Below are positions 8,263-22,480 of a stretch of 64,000 bases of DNA, in pieces. The translations under genes were made by a program, and so were the position numbers. The DNA is taken from assembly GCF_019665765.1 (NCBI RefSeq), contig NZ_CP081150.1, positions 2,232,001 through 2,296,000 of the forward strand, read 5' to 3'. Under the pieces are notes generated by a model. That model did no database searches and was not told where the DNA came from. It saw only the letters and a program-made list of their open reading frames with translations. The stretch's first letter is position 1; each line of letters begins with the position of its first letter. This DNA is from Deefgea tanakiae (lineage in GTDB: Bacteria > Pseudomonadota > Gammaproteobacteria > Burkholderiales > Chitinibacteraceae).

Positions 8263-9313
8263 ATTCGACCAGCATTTGAGTCTTACTCGGCAAGCCATGT
8301 TCTTTGAAAAATGCCCAGAATTAATGAGCGCCGCCATCTCTCTGGCGCAAGAAATAGGGTACCCCCAAGGGCAAGCCAATGCTTTGATGGCGCGCGGCGA
8401 ATATCTGATTGATATTGGCGAGCAACCCAGTGCCGCCTGCAAAGACTTTCGCGATGCGGGATTTATCGCACGCCAACTAAATAATTGGTCTTTACTCGCC
8501 CAGACACTGCACTGGCAAGCACAAAGTCAGCTCCATCTGGGCGAATACATGCGTGCCCTAGACATCTGGCTACAAGCACTCCAAACCGCTGTGGAGGCTG
8601 AAGACAGTCGCGCTTTTATTCGCGGCTACTCGGGTATAGCGCAAGTCTGTTTAGTATTTGGGCAACTTGAAATTTCACTCGACTATCAGCGACGCGCCTT
8701 AAGTCTGGCAGAGAGTGTCAATGATCCAGCCCTCGTGATGGAGTGCACTTTGGCGCTGGTAGCGACCTGCCTTCGTCTACAGCAGTTTGATGAAATGCGG
8801 GTATTGCTATCCCGTTTAAATATACAGCTGCAAATCACACCGCATTTAGAAAATCAGGCCGAGTATCACATCTATAGCGGATTGATTTTTCTGCATCAAG
8901 ATCAAGTGGATGAGGCCAATGATCATCTGCAATTAGCCCGTGTATTAGCCCAGCAAATTGGCGGGCTATGGTGCAGATCTTATGCCGCATTGATTCTTGG
9001 TCAAATTTATATTCGCCAGAATAAAATACTGGATGCGCAATTATCACTGGAATTGTGTTTAAAGCTAGGGTCCCAAATCAAAGGATTTTCAATGGGGCAA
9101 GAAGCCCATTTATTGCTAGAAACCCTATGTGCGCAAGCGGGTGATTACCAAGGAGCACTGGTTCATTTAGAAGCCGCTCACTTAAAGCAATTACAACTAT
9201 TACAAAAGCAGGCAGAGCAAAAACTATTCCGCATTTCAAAAAAACTACTCAACCAGCTTGAATTAGATTTACGACTCGAGTTGAGCCGAATTCGCTACTC
9301 CAGCAACCTATAG
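8249..9313 (+). CDS. TPR-repeat protein related to the upstream cyclase but lacking GGDEF
   Basis: The 354-residue protein is built of TPR-like helical repeats over its full length and ends in a coiled-coil-like segment (KQLQLLQKQAEQKLFRISKK) where the upstream protein continues into GGDEF. The order of repeats and the segment ALQTAVEAEDSRAFIRGYSG resemble the N-terminal half of the upstream cyclase. It starts inside that gene (14-base overlap), which suggests translational coupling and roughly matched amounts. A likely origin is tandem duplication and loss of the catalytic part. It could pair with the cyclase through TPR or coiled-coil contacts; that role is inference. Confidence 0.75.
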   Translation: MTTDEFDQHLSLTRQAMFFEKCPELMSAAISLAQEIGYPQGQANALMARGEYLIDIGEQPSAACKDFRDAGFIARQLNNWSLLAQTLHWQAQSQLHLGEYMRALDIWLQALQTAVEAEDSRAFIRGYSGIAQVCLVFGQLEISLDYQRRALSLAESVNDPALVMECTLALVATCLRLQQFDEMRVLLSRLNIQLQITPHLENQAEYHIYSGLIFLHQDQVDEANDHLQLARVLAQQIGGLWCRSYAALILGQIYIRQNKILDAQLSLELCLKLGSQIKGFSMGQEAHLLLETLCAQAGDYQGALVHLEAAHLKQLQLLQKQAEQKLFRISKKLLNQLELDLRLELSRIRYSSNL

Positions 9314-9448
9314 CCCTCATTAGCGAAGTACGACTGTACCAACTAGCAACAGATATAACGCAATGGTGAACTGAAAATACTTTCAAGTAATTTACTGATA
9401 AAGTTAATTTTAAAATTAAATCAATCACAGTGAAATTGGAGAAAATGC

Positions 9449-10192
9449 ATGAAACAGAAATTGCCACTTTGCTATATCGCCTTCATTCCATTCAGCTTAT
9501 CCGTTTTTGCTGCGGAATCAAATGAAAGCCAAGTTAACCCCTTAGTCGTTGCAAAAGCTGTTGAAGTTGGCCAACATCTGCGCTCACTGCCTAAAGTTGA
9601 AGTCACTGCACAGACAACATTGGATGTCACGTTAAAGTCAGGGCAAAAGATACAATCCCATGGCACCAGTCAAATGGTTGCGGATGGAAAAAATCGACTT
9701 TATATGAATATTGACAGCGACAGCATTACACGCGAGTATTTTTTTGACGGGAAAAATCTAACTCAGTATTCCCCTCCATTACAGTATTACACCACGATCG
9801 ACATGCCCGGCACTGCGGCGGGAATGCTCAATAAAGTTGAAGCCCACTACGGTATTCACCTTCCTCTTAAAGCACTTTTCACATTAGGAAGCGATCAAGA
9901 AGCACTGAGTAAACTCACTTCTGCTGTTTATATCGGCCCCTCAAAAATCAACGGCAAAGTTTGTGATCACCTCGCGTTTAGCCAACCAGGAGCAGATTGG
10001 CAACTTTGGGTTAGCCGCGACAAGAACCCACTCCCCTGCAAACTTGTTGTGACGAAGACCGACGAGACCAGCCAGCCACAAACATCACAAACTTTTGCTT
10101 GGAATCTAAAACCGTTCGTGAGTCCCAGCGAGTTCACATTCAAACCAGCGAAAGGCGACGTAGCCATTCCACTCAAAAAACTTGCTGAATAA
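9449..10192 (+). CDS. DUF2092-type exported protein
   Basis: The 247-residue protein starts with a signal peptide (MKQKLPLCYIAFIPFSLSVFA, cut before AESNESQ). The body reads as a LolA/LppX-like beta sheet: VTAQTTLDVTLKSGQKI, then KNRLYMNID, REYFFDGKNLTQYSP. These are features of the DUF2092 family of periplasmic proteins of unknown function, some of which may carry lipophilic ligands. It is followed after 14 bases by a gene for an Asn-rich exported protein, and a terminator lies after that, so the two form an operon. An ATTGGAGAA ribosome-binding region precedes the ATG. Confidence 0.75.
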   Translation: MKQKLPLCYIAFIPFSLSVFAAESNESQVNPLVVAKAVEVGQHLRSLPKVEVTAQTTLDVTLKSGQKIQSHGTSQMVADGKNRLYMNIDSDSITREYFFDGKNLTQYSPPLQYYTTIDMPGTAAGMLNKVEAHYGIHLPLKALFTLGSDQEALSKLTSAVYIGPSKINGKVCDHLAFSQPGADWQLWVSRDKNPLPCKLVVTKTDETSQPQTSQTFAWNLKPFVSPSEFTFKPAKGDVAIPLKKLAE

Positions 10193-10206
10193 GGGCGATA
10201 CATATC

Positions 10207-10752
10207 ATGTTAAAGACAACGGCGAAATCAGCCTTACTCTCACTCGTTGCAGTTTCGCTCTTCACGCTTGGAATACCTGCCGAAGTAATGGCGCGTGGAG
10301 ATGGTGGCGCAAGAAGCAGCGGCAAAATTGACCGACCAGCAAAGAGCACTAACGCGAGTGCCAAATCATCCAATCGCTCAGGCAATGCCAACGGCAACAA
10401 AATAGCAAATAACAGTGGTGGTAACACGACCAACAATGTCAGAGGTGGCAATAACAACGTCAATATCGACAATAGCAGAGATGTGAACGTCAATGTCGAT
10501 GGTAATAATGGCTGCTGCTACGGTGGTGGTTACAACAATCATTATCACCCAGTTGGCACAGCTGTAGCCGTCACTGCCGCTGTAGCAGTCACTGCTGCTG
10601 TCGTTGGCTCTATCGTTTATCCTAATCAAATGCCAAGCAATTGCGTGCAGGTCATTCGCTATAACACCACCTATATGCAATGCGGCTCGACCTGGTATCA
10701 ACCGCAATATCAAGGTAGTAATGTGACCTATATTGTCGTCAACCAACCTTAA
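10207..10752 (+). CDS. Asn/Gly/Ser-rich exported protein of unknown function
   Basis: The 181-residue protein has a signal peptide (MLKTTAKSALLSLVAVSLFT, cut near EVMARG). It has a low-complexity Asn/Ser/Gly region (about 35-105, with NNVRGGNNNVNIDNSRDVNV), a CC pair with Gly/Tyr/His, a hydrophobic Ala/Val segment (AVAVTAAVAVTAAVVGSIVY) and a C-terminal module with MQCGSTWYQPQY ending in YIVVNQP. That module resembles the C-terminus of small exported proteins with a GSTWY motif seen in many proteobacteria. The Ala/Val segment could span the outer or inner membrane or be part of a cell-surface assembly. It is cotranscribed with the DUF2092 gene. Function is unknown. Confidence 0.6.
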   Translation: MLKTTAKSALLSLVAVSLFTLGIPAEVMARGDGGARSSGKIDRPAKSTNASAKSSNRSGNANGNKIANNSGGNTTNNVRGGNNNVNIDNSRDVNVNVDGNNGCCYGGGYNNHYHPVGTAVAVTAAVAVTAAVVGSIVYPNQMPSNCVQVIRYNTTYMQCGSTWYQPQYQGSNVTYIVVNQP

Positions 10753-10774
10753 TGTATTGAGTACTGCATACTAA

Positions 10775-10797
10775 AAAGCCGCACGATGTGCGGCTTT
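10775..10797 (+). terminator. Terminator of the DUF2092 operon
   Basis: A 10-base stem AAAGCCGCAC with loop GAT and pairing arm GTGCGGCTTT lies 22 bases after the stop at 10752. It is symmetric and could also work on the minus strand. Confidence 0.75.
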
Positions 10798-10861
10798 ATC
10801 TATTACTAGGTATGTTGTTACAAAAATTGAAAATAAATACACTTAGGTACATACCCATCAA

Positions 10862-11116
10862 TTACTTAAGCAAGGTATGAGCCAGTAGTTTCTGATTCAC
10901 AAACTGAGCTTCAATTTGCAAATCACCGTTCTGCCAAACAGCACTCTCGCCCTCTATGCCGAGAAAACTGCCGCTCTCAGTACGAGTCGGCTCACCAAGC
11001 AATCCAACAACTTCTGCTCGATTCATCCCCGCACTTACTTTCTGATAATTCTCTGCCGTAATTTTGCTACATGCCGCTAATAAAAACAGTAGCGCTAATA
11101 GTAATAAACGTTTCAT
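10862..11116 (-). CDS. Small SmpA/DUF3862-like lipoprotein
   Basis: The 84-residue protein has a lipoprotein signal peptide (MKRLLLLALLFLLAACSK, lipobox LAAC, lipidated Cys16). The mature part has YQKVSAGMNRAEVVGLLGEP, the BamE/SmpA-OmlA-like fold signature, and ends in IEAQFVNQKLLAHTLLK. It looks like a DUF3862-type outer-membrane or periplasmic lipoprotein; the partner is unknown. It follows purL's neighbourhood in reverse (converges with the Asn-rich gene), and the purL terminator lies just upstream of it, so it has a separate promoter. Confidence 0.75.
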   Translation of the reverse strand: MKRLLLLALLFLLAACSKITAENYQKVSAGMNRAEVVGLLGEPTRTESGSFLGIEGESAVWQNGDLQIEAQFVNQKLLAHTLLK

Positions 11117-11139
11117 TCTTTAAATCCTTTAGAAAAACA

Positions 11140-11161
11140 AAAGCAGCCCTTAGGCTGCTTT
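11140..11161 (-). terminator. purL terminator
   Basis: An 8-base stem AAGCAGCC (11141-11148) pairs with GGCTGCTT (11153-11160), extended by one A-T pair. On the minus strand a T-rich tail follows. It lies 16 bases after the purL stop and just before the small lipoprotein gene. Confidence 0.8.
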
Positions 11162-11176
11162 GTAAGGAAACGCGAA

Positions 11177-14100
11177 TTAACCGAGGAACACGCGAGCATT
11201 GCGGAACATCCGCAACCATGCGCCGTCTTCAGACCAATCTTCCGGATGCCACGAGTTTTGCACCGTACGGAAGACGCGCTCTGGATGCGGCATCATAATG
11301 CTAAAGCGGCCATCTGGCGTTGTTACACCGGCAATCCCGTCTGGCGAGCCATTTGGATTCATCGGGTAAGTTTGCGTCGCTTTACCGTGGCTATCAACGT
11401 AACGCATCGCCACCAAAGCCTTGGCTTTATCACCTTGTTGGCTGAAGTTCGCAAACCCTTCGCCATGACTCACCACCACTGGCATTTGGCTGCCTTCCAT
11501 ACCAGCAAAGAACAGCGATGGTGATTTCATCACCTCGGCCATCACAAAGCGCGCTTCAAATTGCTCACTTTGATTACGGGTAAATTTAGGCCAGTGTTCC
11601 GCGCCAGGAATGATGCCCGACAAATTGGCCATCATTTGGCAACCGTTACACACGCCTAAACCGAAGGTATCGGCACGATTAAAGAAGGCTTCAAATTGTT
11701 CGCGGGCAGCACCGTTAAACAGAATCGACTTAGCCCAACCTTCACCAGCCCCCAATACGTCACCGTAAGAGAAACCGCCACAAGCGGCCAAGCCATTGAA
11801 ATCGGCCAGTTGTAAACGGCCAGCAATCACGTCGCTCATGTGTACGTCAACGGCTGCGAAACCAGCTCGCGTAAACGCCGCGCCCATTTCCACATGACCA
11901 TTCACGCCTTGCTCACGCAGTACCGCAACGCGAGGTTTCGCGCCGCCGTTAATATATGGAGCGGCGATATAAGGCGCAGCGATGTCTTCACTTGGATTGA
12001 AACTCAACTTCGCAAACAAGCCCTTATCGGCTTTATCACCAATACGAGCGTACTCAGCATCAGCGCAAGCAGGATTATCGCGCAGACGTTGAATTTGCCA
12101 GCTAGTGTGGCTCCAAGCACGTTGTAAATTCACGCGCGTTTCATCAAGCAACAGGCGATTGCGTTTCTTGATTTTGAGCTTGTCATCGTGATTAGTAGAA
12201 CCAATCACATGCAATTCACCCGCCAAACCGGCATTCATAAATGCAGCAATAACAGCAGCAGTGTCACTACGACGAACTTGCATTACAGCACCGAGTTCTT
12301 CGTTAAACAACACGCCCATCACACGGCCATTTTCTGCTCGTTCAATATCATCCGAAGAAATCTCATCTTGTTGGCGTTGACGTAAACGACGCTCAATACA
12401 CAGCTCATCAATTTCTAATGTCACGCCGCAATGACTAGCAAACATCATTTCTGCAACAGCGGCCACTAAACCACCGTCTGAACGGTCGTGGTAAGCCAGC
12501 AATTTGCCTTCCGCATTCAGTAATTGCACCGTCGCAAAGAACGACTTCAAGTGCGCTACATTCACCACATCCGGTGCCCAGTTACCGACTTGGCTATACA
12601 CCTGTGCCAAAGCTGAACCACCGAGGCGGCATTTGCCGGTTCCCAAGTCGATCAACAGCAAATCAGATTCAACATCTTTTAAAACTGGCGTTAGCGTTTT
12701 CGTTACATCCGTCACCGGTGCAAAGCCCGAAATCACTAAAGACAACGGCGCAGTCACCGCTTTCGCTTCGCCATCATTCCATACCGTTTTCATCGACAAG
12801 GAGTCTTTACCGACCGGAATCGACACACCCAGTTGGCGGCACAATTCCAAACCGACTGCGGCAACAGTATCGTACAAGTTAGCGTCTTCACCCGGGTGAC
12901 CTGCAGGGGCCATCCAGTTTGCAGAGAGTTTCACATCGCTGAGTTTTTCAATTGGCGCAGCAGCTAAGTTAGTCAGCGCTTCACCCACGGCCATGCGGCC
13001 AGATGCAGGGCCAGAAATTAATGCAAGAGGGGTACGTTCACCCATCGCCATCGCTTCGCCGCGTAGCGTGTTATACCCCATAGTCGTTACGGCAACGTCT
13101 GCCACAGGAACTTGCCACGGACCGACCATTTGATCGCGCGCGGTATAACCACCGACCGTGCGGTCGCCAATATTAATCAGGAATGATTTGTCCGCAACCG
13201 ATGGCAATGCCAACACGCGGTAGAGCGATTCTTTTAAATCCAAAGCTGCAGAATCAAATGTCTTTAATTCTGGCTGCACACGCGCTACATCACGCGTCAT
13301 TTTTGGTGGCTTGCCGAGCAAGACATCCATCGGCATATCAACAGGCTTATTGCCAAAATGAGGATCTTCAACCGTCAATTGACGCTCATCAGTCGTACGA
13401 CCAATCACTGCAAACGGGCAACGCTCACGTTCGCAAATGGCTTCAAAAGTCAGCAGATCATTCGGATGAATACCGAGCACGTAACGCTCTTGCGATTCAT
13501 TGGACCAAATTTCTTTTGGCGCCATGCCGTGTTCTTCGATATTCACTTTACGTAAGTTAAATATCGCGCCCATACCGGCATCGTTGACCAGCTCGGGGAA
13601 GGCATTCGAAATCCCGCCCGCGCCCACATCATGAATTGATTGGATTGGATTTTTGTTACCCATTTGCCAGCAGCGATCAATCACCTCTTGGCAACGACGC
13701 TCCATTTCTGGATTGCCACGCTGAACTGAATCAAAATCCAAGTCAGCAGTATTACTACCGGTTTCCATCGACGAGGCAGCGCTACCGCCCATGCCGATCA
13801 ACATGCCAGGGCCACCGAGTTGAATTAACAATGAGCCATCTGGCAAATCATTTTTCTTCACGTGCAGCGCGCTGATATTGCCCAAACCACCGGCAATCAT
13901 AATCGGCTTGTGGTAGCCACGCCGTTCGCCGTTGAAATCCAATTCAAAGGTACGGAAATAGCCAGCCAAATTCGGGCGACCAAATTCATTATTAAATGCC
14001 GCAGCACCAATTGGGCCTTCGATCATAATATCGAGGGCGCTGGCGATACGATCAGGTTTGCCGTATGGCGTTTCCCACGGTTGCACGTGACCGGGCAAAT

Positions 14101-15136
14101 TTAAATTCGAAACAGTAAATCCGCACAGGCCTGCTTTAGGTTTAGAACCACGACCCGTCGCGCCTTCATCACGAATCTCGCCACCTGAGCCAGTTGCTGC
14201 ACCTGGGAATGGAGAAATCGCAGTTGGATGGTTGTGGGTTTCCACCTTCATCAGGATATGCGTTTCTTCTTGTGTGAACGCATACTCAGCACCATCGGCT
14301 GCTGGGAAGAAACGCTCAGTCAGCGCACCTTCGATCACTGATGAATTATCAGAATACGCCACCACCGTACCTTCTGGCGCGGCTTTATGCGTTTCGCGAA
14401 TCATGCCAAACAAACTGTAATCTTGTGCTTGGCCATCGATAATGAAATTAGCGTTAAAGATTTTATGACGGCAATGTTCTGAGTTCGCTTGAGCGAACAT
14501 CGTCAACTCAACATCACTTGGATTGCGACCAAGCTTGGTGAAGTTTTCTACCAAATAATCAATTTCATCTTCTGACAAGGCCAGACCGTATTCTGCATTG
14601 GCTTTTTCTAAAGCGGCTTTACCACCTTGTAATACGTCAACCGTTTCCAGCGCTTTAGGCTCAAAGTGACGGAACAATTCATTGCCCGCCGCCAAGCCCT
14701 CAAAAACTTGTTCTGTCATTCGATCGTGAATCAGTGGCAACAGAATATTTTTTTCTGCCGTAGATAGCGCAGAGCCATCGGCTTTAGTCGCATAAATCGC
14801 CATACCACGCTCAATGCGCGCCACTTTGCCTGCTAAACCACAGTGCAAAGCAATATCAGTAGCTTTCGATGACCAAGGCGAAATTGTACCTAAACGTGGC
14901 AGTACCAAAATCGGCGTACCGACTGCCAAAGCAATATTGGCTGGCTCGCCATAACTTAAAATACGCTCAACGACCATCTGGTCATCGCTCGATAAAGCTT
15001 GCTGTTGTTCAATAAAGTGCCAGAATTCGGCGTACAGATTGGCAGCAATGCCTTGCGCCGCGAGGCTAGCTACGAGTTTCTCAATCCGAAACGAAGAAAG
15101 TGCGGCACCGCCGCGAAGTTGGAGCACATCAACCAT
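11177..15136 (-). CDS. purL: Phosphoribosylformylglycinamidine synthase, single-chain form
   Basis: The 1319-residue enzyme converts FGAR plus glutamine and ATP to FGAM in purine synthesis. The N-terminus [20 protein letters not shown] matches proteobacterial PurL. Following motifs include [65 protein letters not shown] and, in the C-terminal glutamine amidotransferase domain, [11 protein letters not shown] (catalytic Cys near residue 1160) and MMPHPER (catalytic His). The length is that of the large fused enzyme. ATG at 15136 is chosen over an in-frame TTG at 15166. It is monocistronic, ends in its own terminator, and starts 37 bases from a divergent gene. Confidence 0.97.
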   Translation of the reverse strand: MVDVLQLRGGAALSSFRIEKLVASLAAQGIAANLYAEFWHFIEQQQALSSDDQMVVERILSYGEPANIALAVGTPILVLPRLGTISPWSSKATDIALHCGLAGKVARIERGMAIYATKADGSALSTAEKNILLPLIHDRMTEQVFEGLAAGNELFRHFEPKALETVDVLQGGKAALEKANAEYGLALSEDEIDYLVENFTKLGRNPSDVELTMFAQANSEHCRHKIFNANFIIDGQAQDYSLFGMIRETHKAAPEGTVVAYSDNSSVIEGALTERFFPAADGAEYAFTQEETHILMKVETHNHPTAISPFPGAATGSGGEIRDEGATGRGSKPKAGLCGFTVSNLNLPGHVQPWETPYGKPDRIASALDIMIEGPIGAAAFNNEFGRPNLAGYFRTFELDFNGERRGYHKPIMIAGGLGNISALHVKKNDLPDGSLLIQLGGPGMLIGMGGSAASSMETGSNTADLDFDSVQRGNPEMERRCQEVIDRCWQMGNKNPIQSIHDVGAGGISNAFPELVNDAGMGAIFNLRKVNIEEHGMAPKEIWSNESQERYVLGIHPNDLLTFEAICERERCPFAVIGRTTDERQLTVEDPHFGNKPVDMPMDVLLGKPPKMTRDVARVQPELKTFDSAALDLKESLYRVLALPSVADKSFLINIGDRTVGGYTARDQMVGPWQVPVADVAVTTMGYNTLRGEAMAMGERTPLALISGPASGRMAVGEALTNLAAAPIEKLSDVKLSANWMAPAGHPGEDANLYDTVAAVGLELCRQLGVSIPVGKDSLSMKTVWNDGEAKAVTAPLSLVISGFAPVTDVTKTLTPVLKDVESDLLLIDLGTGKCRLGGSALAQVYSQVGNWAPDVVNVAHLKSFFATVQLLNAEGKLLAYHDRSDGGLVAAVAEMMFASHCGVTLEIDELCIERRLRQRQQDEISSDDIERAENGRVMGVLFNEELGAVMQVRRSDTAAVIAAFMNAGLAGELHVIGSTNHDDKLKIKKRNRLLLDETRVNLQRAWSHTSWQIQRLRDNPACADAEYARIGDKADKGLFAKLSFNPSEDIAAPYIAAPYINGGAKPRVAVLREQGVNGHVEMGAAFTRAGFAAVDVHMSDVIAGRLQLADFNGLAACGGFSYGDVLGAGEGWAKSILFNGAAREQFEAFFNRADTFGLGVCNGCQMMANLSGIIPGAEHWPKFTRNQSEQFEARFVMAEVMKSPSLFFAGMEGSQMPVVVSHGEGFANFSQQGDKAKALVAMRYVDSHGKATQTYPMNPNGSPDGIAGVTTPDGRFSIMMPHPERVFRTVQNSWHPEDWSEDGAWLRMFRNARVFLG

Positions 15137-15173
15137 GTCTGCTATCCAAATTTGGCTAAAAATCAAAGGTGTA

Positions 15174-15953
15174 ATGATACCGAAAAAAGGCCAAGTTCGC
15201 AGGCTAGGCTTCTACTTATCGCGAAGTTTATTCGTTTTTTTTCTCAGCCATTCAATTTATGCAGTCGAAATACCTGCATTTACTGAGAATTTACCACCAC
15301 TGAATTACGAAGAAAACGGCATAAACCAAGGTTATTCCGTTGAATTACTACAAGCCATTGCTCAAGAAGCAGGAATTAAAGTCAATATCCAAGTCATGCC
15401 ATGGGCGCGCTCCTACCAAACTGCACTTGAAACACCGAATGCGCTATTGTTTACGCTTGTTCGCAACGCTGAACGTGAAAACCAATTTTTATGGATTGGT
15501 CCCATTGCTAAACGCAAAGTCTATTTATTTAAACTCAGTCAGCGTAGTGATATTGTGATCAGTGATCTTGCTAGCGCAAAAAAATATCGTATCGGTGCCG
15601 TCCGTGAATCAGCCTCAACAAAGCTGTTGATGGCGCAAGACTTTCAAATTGGTAGAGAGCTAGATGTCACTAAAGATGATTTTATTAATATGAAGAAATT
15701 AATTGTAGGACGGATTGACCTCATGGTCTCACTCGACTGGGCGGCAAATTTCGCTATCAAAAAAGAAGGTGGTACTACAGATCAAATTAGCCGTGCTTTT
15801 CTTTTAGATCAAAGTCATGAATACTATTTTGGCGTTAACAAAAACACCGATCCTGAAGTATATGAAAAGTTAGCTAAGGCATTCGACAAGGTAAAAAAGA
15901 ATGGCCTACTAAAACGACTCCAAATTCAACACCTTGGACCGCAAGACAATTAA
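15174..15953 (+). CDS. Periplasmic solute-binding protein, amino-acid type (SBP_bac_3)
   Basis: The 259-residue protein has a signal sequence ([20 protein letters not shown], cut near IYA-VEIP). The mature part has [40 protein letters not shown] and [10 protein letters not shown], the first lobe of SBP_bac_3 proteins. The later [15 protein letters not shown] marks the second lobe. No permease or ATPase gene flanks it, so it may be an orphan binding protein or a redox-independent ligand sensor; many such orphans exist in this group. The start at 15174 has AAAGGTG upstream. It is transcribed away from purL. Confidence 0.82.
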   Translation: MIPKKGQVRRLGFYLSRSLFVFFLSHSIYAVEIPAFTENLPPLNYEENGINQGYSVELLQAIAQEAGIKVNIQVMPWARSYQTALETPNALLFTLVRNAERENQFLWIGPIAKRKVYLFKLSQRSDIVISDLASAKKYRIGAVRESASTKLLMAQDFQIGRELDVTKDDFINMKKLIVGRIDLMVSLDWAANFAIKKEGGTTDQISRAFLLDQSHEYYFGVNKNTDPEVYEKLAKAFDKVKKNGLLKRLQIQHLGPQDN

Positions 15954-16054
15954 TTACAATAGCCTGTAAAACTAGAACAATGTATATGTGCCTAAGCATT
16001 ATTTTAAATACTCTAGCAGACAATACCCGCCGGCATTGCAAATCTAGCGGACAG

Positions 16055-16083
16055 CAAAAAGCCCGACTCTTTCGAATCGGGCT
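16055..16083 (-). terminator. Terminator of the rRNA operon
   Basis: A 7-base stem AGCCCGA (16060-16066) pairs with TCGGGCT (16077-16083). On the minus strand it is followed by TTTTT. It lies about 15 bases beyond the 5S gene. Confidence 0.85.
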
Positions 16084-16097
16084 CTTCTTTAGGGAAG

Positions 16098-16212
16098 TCT
16101 GGCAATGACCTACTTTCACACGGGCAATCCGCACTATCATCGGCGCTGAGGTGTTTCACTGTCCTGTTCGGGATGGGAAGGAGTGGGACCACCTCGCTAT
16201 GGTCGCCAGACA
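16098..16212 (-). rRNA. rrf: 5S ribosomal RNA
   Basis: The minus strand reads TGTCTGGCGACCATAGCGAG and continues with the conserved CCCATCCCGAACAGGACAGT region and CGTGTGAAAGTAGGTCATTG, closing with the complementary GCCAGA end. The length is about 115 bases; the ends are estimated to within a few bases. It is the last gene of the rRNA operon, followed by a terminator. Confidence 0.95.
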
Positions 16213-16438
16213 TTAAACTGTCTGGTGCGGTGAGTTTTCTCACCACACTTTGAATTATCGCATTCAGCTGCACTATTTCTAGTAACACGCCTACAGCGCT
16301 AACTCACAAATCAATAGAAGAAGTAATTATACTACACTTTCCAACCACACTGTCTCAGTATTTATCTTTCGTATCATGCACTTACGTACACTCTACTTTC
16401 TTTGGGTTGACTATATCTTCGTCGCATTACGCGTCTCA

Positions 16439-19344
<2,906 letters not shown>

Positions 19345-19705
19345 TCAAACACGTAAACGTATTTCAAGTTACTGAAATCGTATTTGCGACTTGCAAGTGA
19401 GTTCTCATTTCACTTGCGGTTCAATCAAACTGGCATGAGACCAATTCAACTGAACAGATACAATCAACCCAATATATTTACTTTGAAATCAAATTTATCC
19501 ATCACTGCAAGCAGTAATCTCTAAATCTAATTCCACAACAATGTTTATTGGAATTAATTACTTCTTCTATTTTGTTAAAGATCGATATTTCAATTCACTT
19601 TCGTGAATCATTCTAATTTTAGAAACCAGAATAAAATACACTGCACAATACATCGTGCAATCCATAGAATTCTATTTTCTACTAGGTAGTTCCAGACCAA
19701 ACTAA
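19345..19705 (-). other. Spacer between tRNA-Ala and 23S, with boxA antitermination element
   Basis: This 361-base spacer holds no gene. At 19569-19583 the minus strand reads GATCTTTAACAAAAT, a boxA element for Nus-factor antitermination, the same 15 bases as in the 16S leader (21643-21657). The rest is AT-rich and would supply the 5' side of the 23S processing stalk. Confidence 0.7.
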
Positions 19706-19781
19706 TGGTGGAGGCTAACGGACTCGAACCGTTCACCCCCTGCTTGCAAAGCAGGTGCTCTACCAGATGAGCTAAGCCCCC
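19706..19781 (-). tRNA. alaT: tRNA-Ala (anticodon TGC)
   Basis: The 76-base minus-strand gene reads GGGGGCTTAGCTCATCTGGT at the 5' end, has anticodon loop CTTTGCAAG with TGC, and ends with encoded CCA. The cloverleaf closes without mismatches that matter. It lies in the 16S-23S spacer, the usual place. Confidence 0.96.
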
Positions 19782-19789
19782 AACTAAGG

Positions 19790-19866
19790 TGGTGGGTCAG
19801 ATAGGAATCGAACCTATGACCCCCGCGTTATCAACACGGTGCTCTAACCAACTGAGCTACTGACCC
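19790..19866 (-). tRNA. ileT: tRNA-Ile (anticodon GAT)
   Basis: The 77-base minus-strand gene begins GGGTCAGTAGCTCAGTTGGT, has anticodon GAT in GTTGATAAC, and ends ATCTGACCCACCA with encoded CCA. It precedes tRNA-Ala by eight bases in the spacer. Confidence 0.96.
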
Positions 19867-19925
19867 ATATCGTTGTCATCTCAATTCAGATTATTCATCT
19901 CAATCAATCCGACATTCTTCAAATC

Positions 19926-21642
<1,717 letters not shown>

Positions 21643-21643
<1 letters not shown>

Positions 21644-21657
21644 TTTTGTTAAAGATC
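21643..21657 (-). promoter_or_regulatory. boxA antitermination element in the 16S leader
   Basis: The minus strand reads GATCTTTAACAAAAT, matching the boxA consensus core (CTTTAACA). An identical copy lies in the tRNA-Ala/23S spacer at 19569-19583. Nus factors bound here keep RNA polymerase from terminating in the untranslated operon. Confidence 0.75.
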
Positions 21658-21728
21658 AGTGGCTTAGACACCGAAACTTGCTTTAGAACCGCTTGTTTCG
21701 TTTGCTGTGTCAGCAGCAGAGAGGCCGA

Positions 21729-21757
21729 ACTATACCCACACGACCGAAACACGTCAA
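21729..21757 (-). promoter_or_regulatory. rRNA operon promoter P1
   Basis: On the minus strand, -35 TTGACG (21752-21757) and -10 TATAGT (21729-21734) are separated by exactly 17 bases. A GC-rich discriminator (TCGGCC) follows the -10, as in growth-rate-controlled and ppGpp-sensitive rRNA promoters. It lies about 225 bases upstream of mature 16S. Confidence 0.8.
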
Positions 21758-21894
21758 CACCAACCCGCAAAGAAAATAGACTAAAGGTGATAAGTCGTTG
21801 ATTTACAACAAATCAAAAACCAACAACAAATCCTCACTAGCCTTCCTATAAGTTTTAACTAAACTAAATAACACGATCAAATATGGAGCAAAGC

Positions 21895-22332
21895 ATGCTC
21901 AAACCGCTACAAGAATGGATTTGCGACACCTGTGGCAAGACAATTACTTCGGCTGATGATGGTTACGTCATCTGGCGCCACGATATTGACCAACGTGATT
22001 TTGACTTTAAGATCATTCATAAATTTGTTTGCGAGCCCCCCTCCTTCCCCTCTTCAGTTCCACTGGGTGAATTTCTTGGCTCCAAAGGCAGCACTTATCT
22101 ACTGTCATTTATTAGTCTAGGCAAAATCAAAGCACGTGGTCGCTATCGCAACTACTGCCACGTACTGGATTTTGATGAATTTGTTGATCTATATCGCCGC
22201 GTACAAATTCCATACTACGAAGAAGCCAGAAAGAAATTCAACAACCCTGCACTGCTTGCGGAAATGGAAGATGCTAGTGAGCTACACCCCTATCAAGAAG
22301 ACGTATTAAAGCAAATCATTGAAAAATACTAA
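21895..22332 (+). CDS. Hypothetical protein with N-terminal CxxC motif
   Basis: The 145-residue protein is not recognised. It begins MLKPLQEWICDTCGKTITSA; the single CDTC pair looks like half of a zinc site, and a further Cys at CEPP could help. The C-terminal half is acidic and helical (FNNPALLAEMEDASELHPYQ). No signal peptide or membrane segment is seen. I choose the second ATG (21895) because GGAG lies six bases upstream; an ATG at 21883 would place the ribosome-binding site inside the coding region. It is a single gene upstream of the rRNA promoter region on the opposite strand. Confidence 0.65.
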   Translation: MLKPLQEWICDTCGKTITSADDGYVIWRHDIDQRDFDFKIIHKFVCEPPSFPSSVPLGEFLGSKGSTYLLSFISLGKIKARGRYRNYCHVLDFDEFVDLYRRVQIPYYEEARKKFNNPALLAEMEDASELHPYQEDVLKQIIEKY

Positions 22333-22410
22333 TACGGCACACCACCACAACCCATTACGCAAAGTGCCTATAGATTGAAAATAGACTGATGATCAATCAG
22401 AACACCTAAC

Positions 22411-22445
22411 AAAAAAATGCCCCACAGTTTAAGCGGGGCATTTTT
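22411..22445. terminator. Bidirectional terminator between the hypothetical gene and phoX
   Basis: A stem AAAAATGCCCC pairs with GGGGCATTTTT around an 11-base loop, with A and T tracts on both sides. It lies between convergent genes ending at 22332 (plus) and 22481 (minus), so it can end both. Confidence 0.8.
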
Positions 22446-22480
22446 AACTGAAAAAACTAATACAGCATTAACTTAAAGCA

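Noticed and set aside
15039-15173. Longer start for the solute-binding protein reaching into purL
   Set aside because: The extra residues are antisense to purL and unlike a signal peptide; ATG 15174 with AAAGGTG fits better.
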